A stretch of DNA of 64,000 nucleotides, from positions 1 through 64,000 of the forward strand of contig NZ_JARYGY010000010.1 in NCBI RefSeq assembly GCF_029906345.1, written 5' to 3'. The position numbers and the translations under genes are program-made. This stretch comes from Aquimarina mycalae. GTDB taxonomy: Bacteria; Bacteroidota; Bacteroidia; Flavobacteriales; Flavobacteriaceae. Below are positions 62,687 through 64,000 of the stretch, piece by piece; the first letter of the stretch is position 1, and each line of letters opens with the position of its first letter. Below the pieces are notes generated by a model, which saw only the letters and a list, made by a program, of their open reading frames with translations, ran no database searches and was not told the origin of the DNA.

Positions 62687-63623
62687 TTACTTTTCTATAC
62701 AAGATATTGATTCACTTCAGGATTGGGTGGATCAAGCTATTGAAATAAAGAAAAACCCACTATCTAACAATATGTTAGGAGTAAATAAGACAATTGGATT
62801 ATTATTTTTTAATCCTAGTTTGCGTACCCGATTAAGCACTCAGAAAGCAGCAATAAATTTAGGAATGAATGTTATCGTGATGAATTTTACTGGAGAAGGA
62901 TGGTCTTTAGAATATGGAGATGGAACCGTAATGGATCAAGGCAATTCAGAACATGTTAGAGAAGCAGCACAAGTAGTTTCACAATATTGTGATGTATTGG
63001 CAATTAGAGCTTTTGCAAAATTAGAGAATAGAGAAGAAGATTATAAGGAGAAAGTACTACGCAGTTTTATGAAGTACGCCACAATTCCTGTAATTAATAT
63101 GGAAAGCGCTATTGGACATCCATTACAAGCATTAACGGATGCCATTACGATAACAGAATATAAACCAAAACACAGACCAAAGGTTGTATTATCATGGGCA
63201 CCGCATCCAAAAGCCTTACCACAGGCAGTCGCAAATTCTTTTGTAGAGATGATGCAGCGCATGGACGCAGATTTTGTAATTACCCACCCTGTGGGATTTG
63301 AGTTAGCCAGTCAGATTACTAATGAGGTGCCCATTGATTACAATCAGGAAAGTGCTTTTAAAGACGCTGATTTTATCTATGTGAAGAATTGGAGTTCTTA
63401 TAATGATTATGGAAAAACTTCTCAGGATGATCAATGGAAAATTACCTCAGAGAAAATGAAGCTAACGAATAATGCAAAGTTTATGCATTGCTTACCAGTA
63501 AGAAGAAATGTTGTTGTGGATGATGATGTTATTGATAGTAAAAACTCGATCGTAATTGAACAAGCTAATAATAGAACATACGCTGCTCAATTGGTATTGA
63601 AGAAAATTTTGGAAAAGAGTTGA
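62679..63623 (+). CDS. argF: N-acyl-ornithine carbamoyltransferase (argF' type)
   Basis: From the ATG at 62679 (8-bp overlap with proB) the protein has 314 residues. FFNPSLRTRLSTQKAA is the carbamoyl phosphate-binding segment, but the STRT of ordinary ornithine carbamoyltransferase is replaced by SLRTRLS, and HCLPVRRNVVVDDDV is the form seen in acetyl/succinyl-ornithine enzymes. It carbamoylates acylated ornithine, the route used by Bacteroidetes and Xanthomonas. Which acyl group (acetyl or succinyl) cannot be told here. Confidence 0.88.
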   Translation: MDNYFSIQDIDSLQDWVDQAIEIKKNPLSNNMLGVNKTIGLLFFNPSLRTRLSTQKAAINLGMNVIVMNFTGEGWSLEYGDGTVMDQGNSEHVREAAQVVSQYCDVLAIRAFAKLENREEDYKEKVLRSFMKYATIPVINMESAIGHPLQALTDAITITEYKPKHRPKVVLSWAPHPKALPQAVANSFVEMMQRMDADFVITHPVGFELASQITNEVPIDYNQESAFKDADFIYVKNWSSYNDYGKTSQDDQWKITSEKMKLTNNAKFMHCLPVRRNVVVDDDVIDSKNSIVIEQANNRTYAAQLVLKKILEKS

Positions 63624-63626
63624 GAG

Positions 63627-64000
63627 ATGAAGAAACAGAAATTATTAGTTGCTAAAATTGGTGGTAACATCATTGAAGATAAAGAGGCATTGGACTCTTT
63701 TCTAAAAGATTTTTCTAAAATTAAAGAGCCGAAAATTCTAATTCATGGAGGAGGGAAATCTGCTACTCAATTGGCATCTCAATTAGGAATAAAAACTGAA
63801 ATGATCGATGGCAGAAGAATAACTTCTAAAGAGAATTTGAATGTGGTAGTAATGACCTATGCTGGATTATTGAATAAAAATATAGTGTGTGGTTTACAAA
63901 AGTATAATTGTAATGCTTTGGGATTAACAGGATCCGATGCCAATGTGATTACAGCAGAAAAGAGACCCGTACAGTTTATCGATTATGGTTATGTAGGAGA
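63627..64000 (+). CDS. argB: Acetylglutamate kinase, partial (cut by window end)
   Basis: The frame starts at ATG 63627, 3 bp after argF, and is open to the window edge (124 full codons). LLVAKIGGNIIEDKEALDSF and LIHGGGKSATQLASQLG are the amino acid kinase N-terminal and glycine-rich substrate loops of ArgB, and GLTGSDANVITA follows. It phosphorylates N-acyl-glutamate in arginine synthesis. The remaining part lies beyond the window. Confidence 0.9.
   Translation, partial: MKKQKLLVAKIGGNIIEDKEALDSFLKDFSKIKEPKILIHGGGKSATQLASQLGIKTEMIDGRRITSKENLNVVVMTYAGLLNKNIVCGLQKYNCNALGLTGSDANVITAEKRPVQFIDYGYVG

Noticed and set aside
1..64000. CRISPR arrays and tRNA genes
   Set aside because: No regularly spaced direct repeats with unique spacers and no cloverleaf-like sequence were seen on reading either strand, though a dedicated search could still find a tRNA.

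Overview
The window is AT-rich DNA from a marine member of the Flavobacteriaceae (Aquimarina-like, although I cannot fix the genus). The evidence is Bacteroidetes-type promoters (TTG, 19-20 bp, TAnnTTTG), type IX secretion sorting tails, a SusC/SusD alginate locus, Rhs fragments of the 'MGCLKL' type and the Bacteroidetes arrangement of arginine genes with an acyl-ornithine carbamoyltransferase. I saw no tRNA, rRNA or CRISPR array.

1-7.9 kb is an accessory island. It opens with an IS21-like terminal repeat array that cuts off a tyrosine recombinase. Next is a tight five-gene cassette (592-6197): an XRE-type HTH regulator, an 850-residue protein with two GHKL ATPase modules (Hsp90/MORC-like at the N terminus, histidine-kinase-like at the C terminus), a receiver-domain protein without a DNA-binding output, an HNH nuclease and an N6-adenine DNA methyltransferase. 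It reads as a restriction-modification-like defence system with a phosphorelay inside it, and I know of no named system with this composition. Its promoter overlaps a palindrome that suits autoregulation by the HTH protein. An Rhs tip with a C-terminal toxin and a likely immunity gene abuts the methyltransferase.

8-33 kb is a surface glycan or glycolipid biosynthesis region. It has three SGNH-hydrolase-like membrane proteins, a NodU/TobZ-type carbamoyltransferase with SxtJ-like and DUF5989-like partners, a flippase, a glycosyltransferase, a polysaccharide deacetylase, two GT-C-like membrane proteins, an APS kinase with a sulfotransferase, four radical SAM enzymes (three with B12-binding-type N termini), several SAM methyltransferases and a nucleotidyltransferase. 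The product is unknown; carbamoylation, O-acylation, sulfation and radical methylation are all plausible decorations.

33-35.4 kb holds YceI, a c-type cytochrome lipoprotein, an OB-fold protein and a DUF5777 outer-membrane protein.

35.4-55 kb is an alginate utilisation locus: SusC, SusD, a TIG-domain lipoprotein, PL6 and PL17 lyases, KdgF, a hexuronate-type MFS transporter, an SDR reductase, KDG kinase and KDPG aldolase. Two jelly-roll lyase paralogues and a lamin-tail T9SS protein lie downstream. A FadR-subfamily GntR regulator sits at the head. Nearly identical paired palindromes overlap the predicted -7 elements of the regulator promoter and of the lamin-tail gene promoter 16 kb away, so these look like one regulon.

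55-64 kb is an arginine plus proline operon: GNAT, argG, argC, proC, argD, proA, proB, argF-type, argB (cut by the window end). A 35-codon leader peptide with four CGT/CGC arginine codons and surrounding RNA structure suggests arginine-dependent control.
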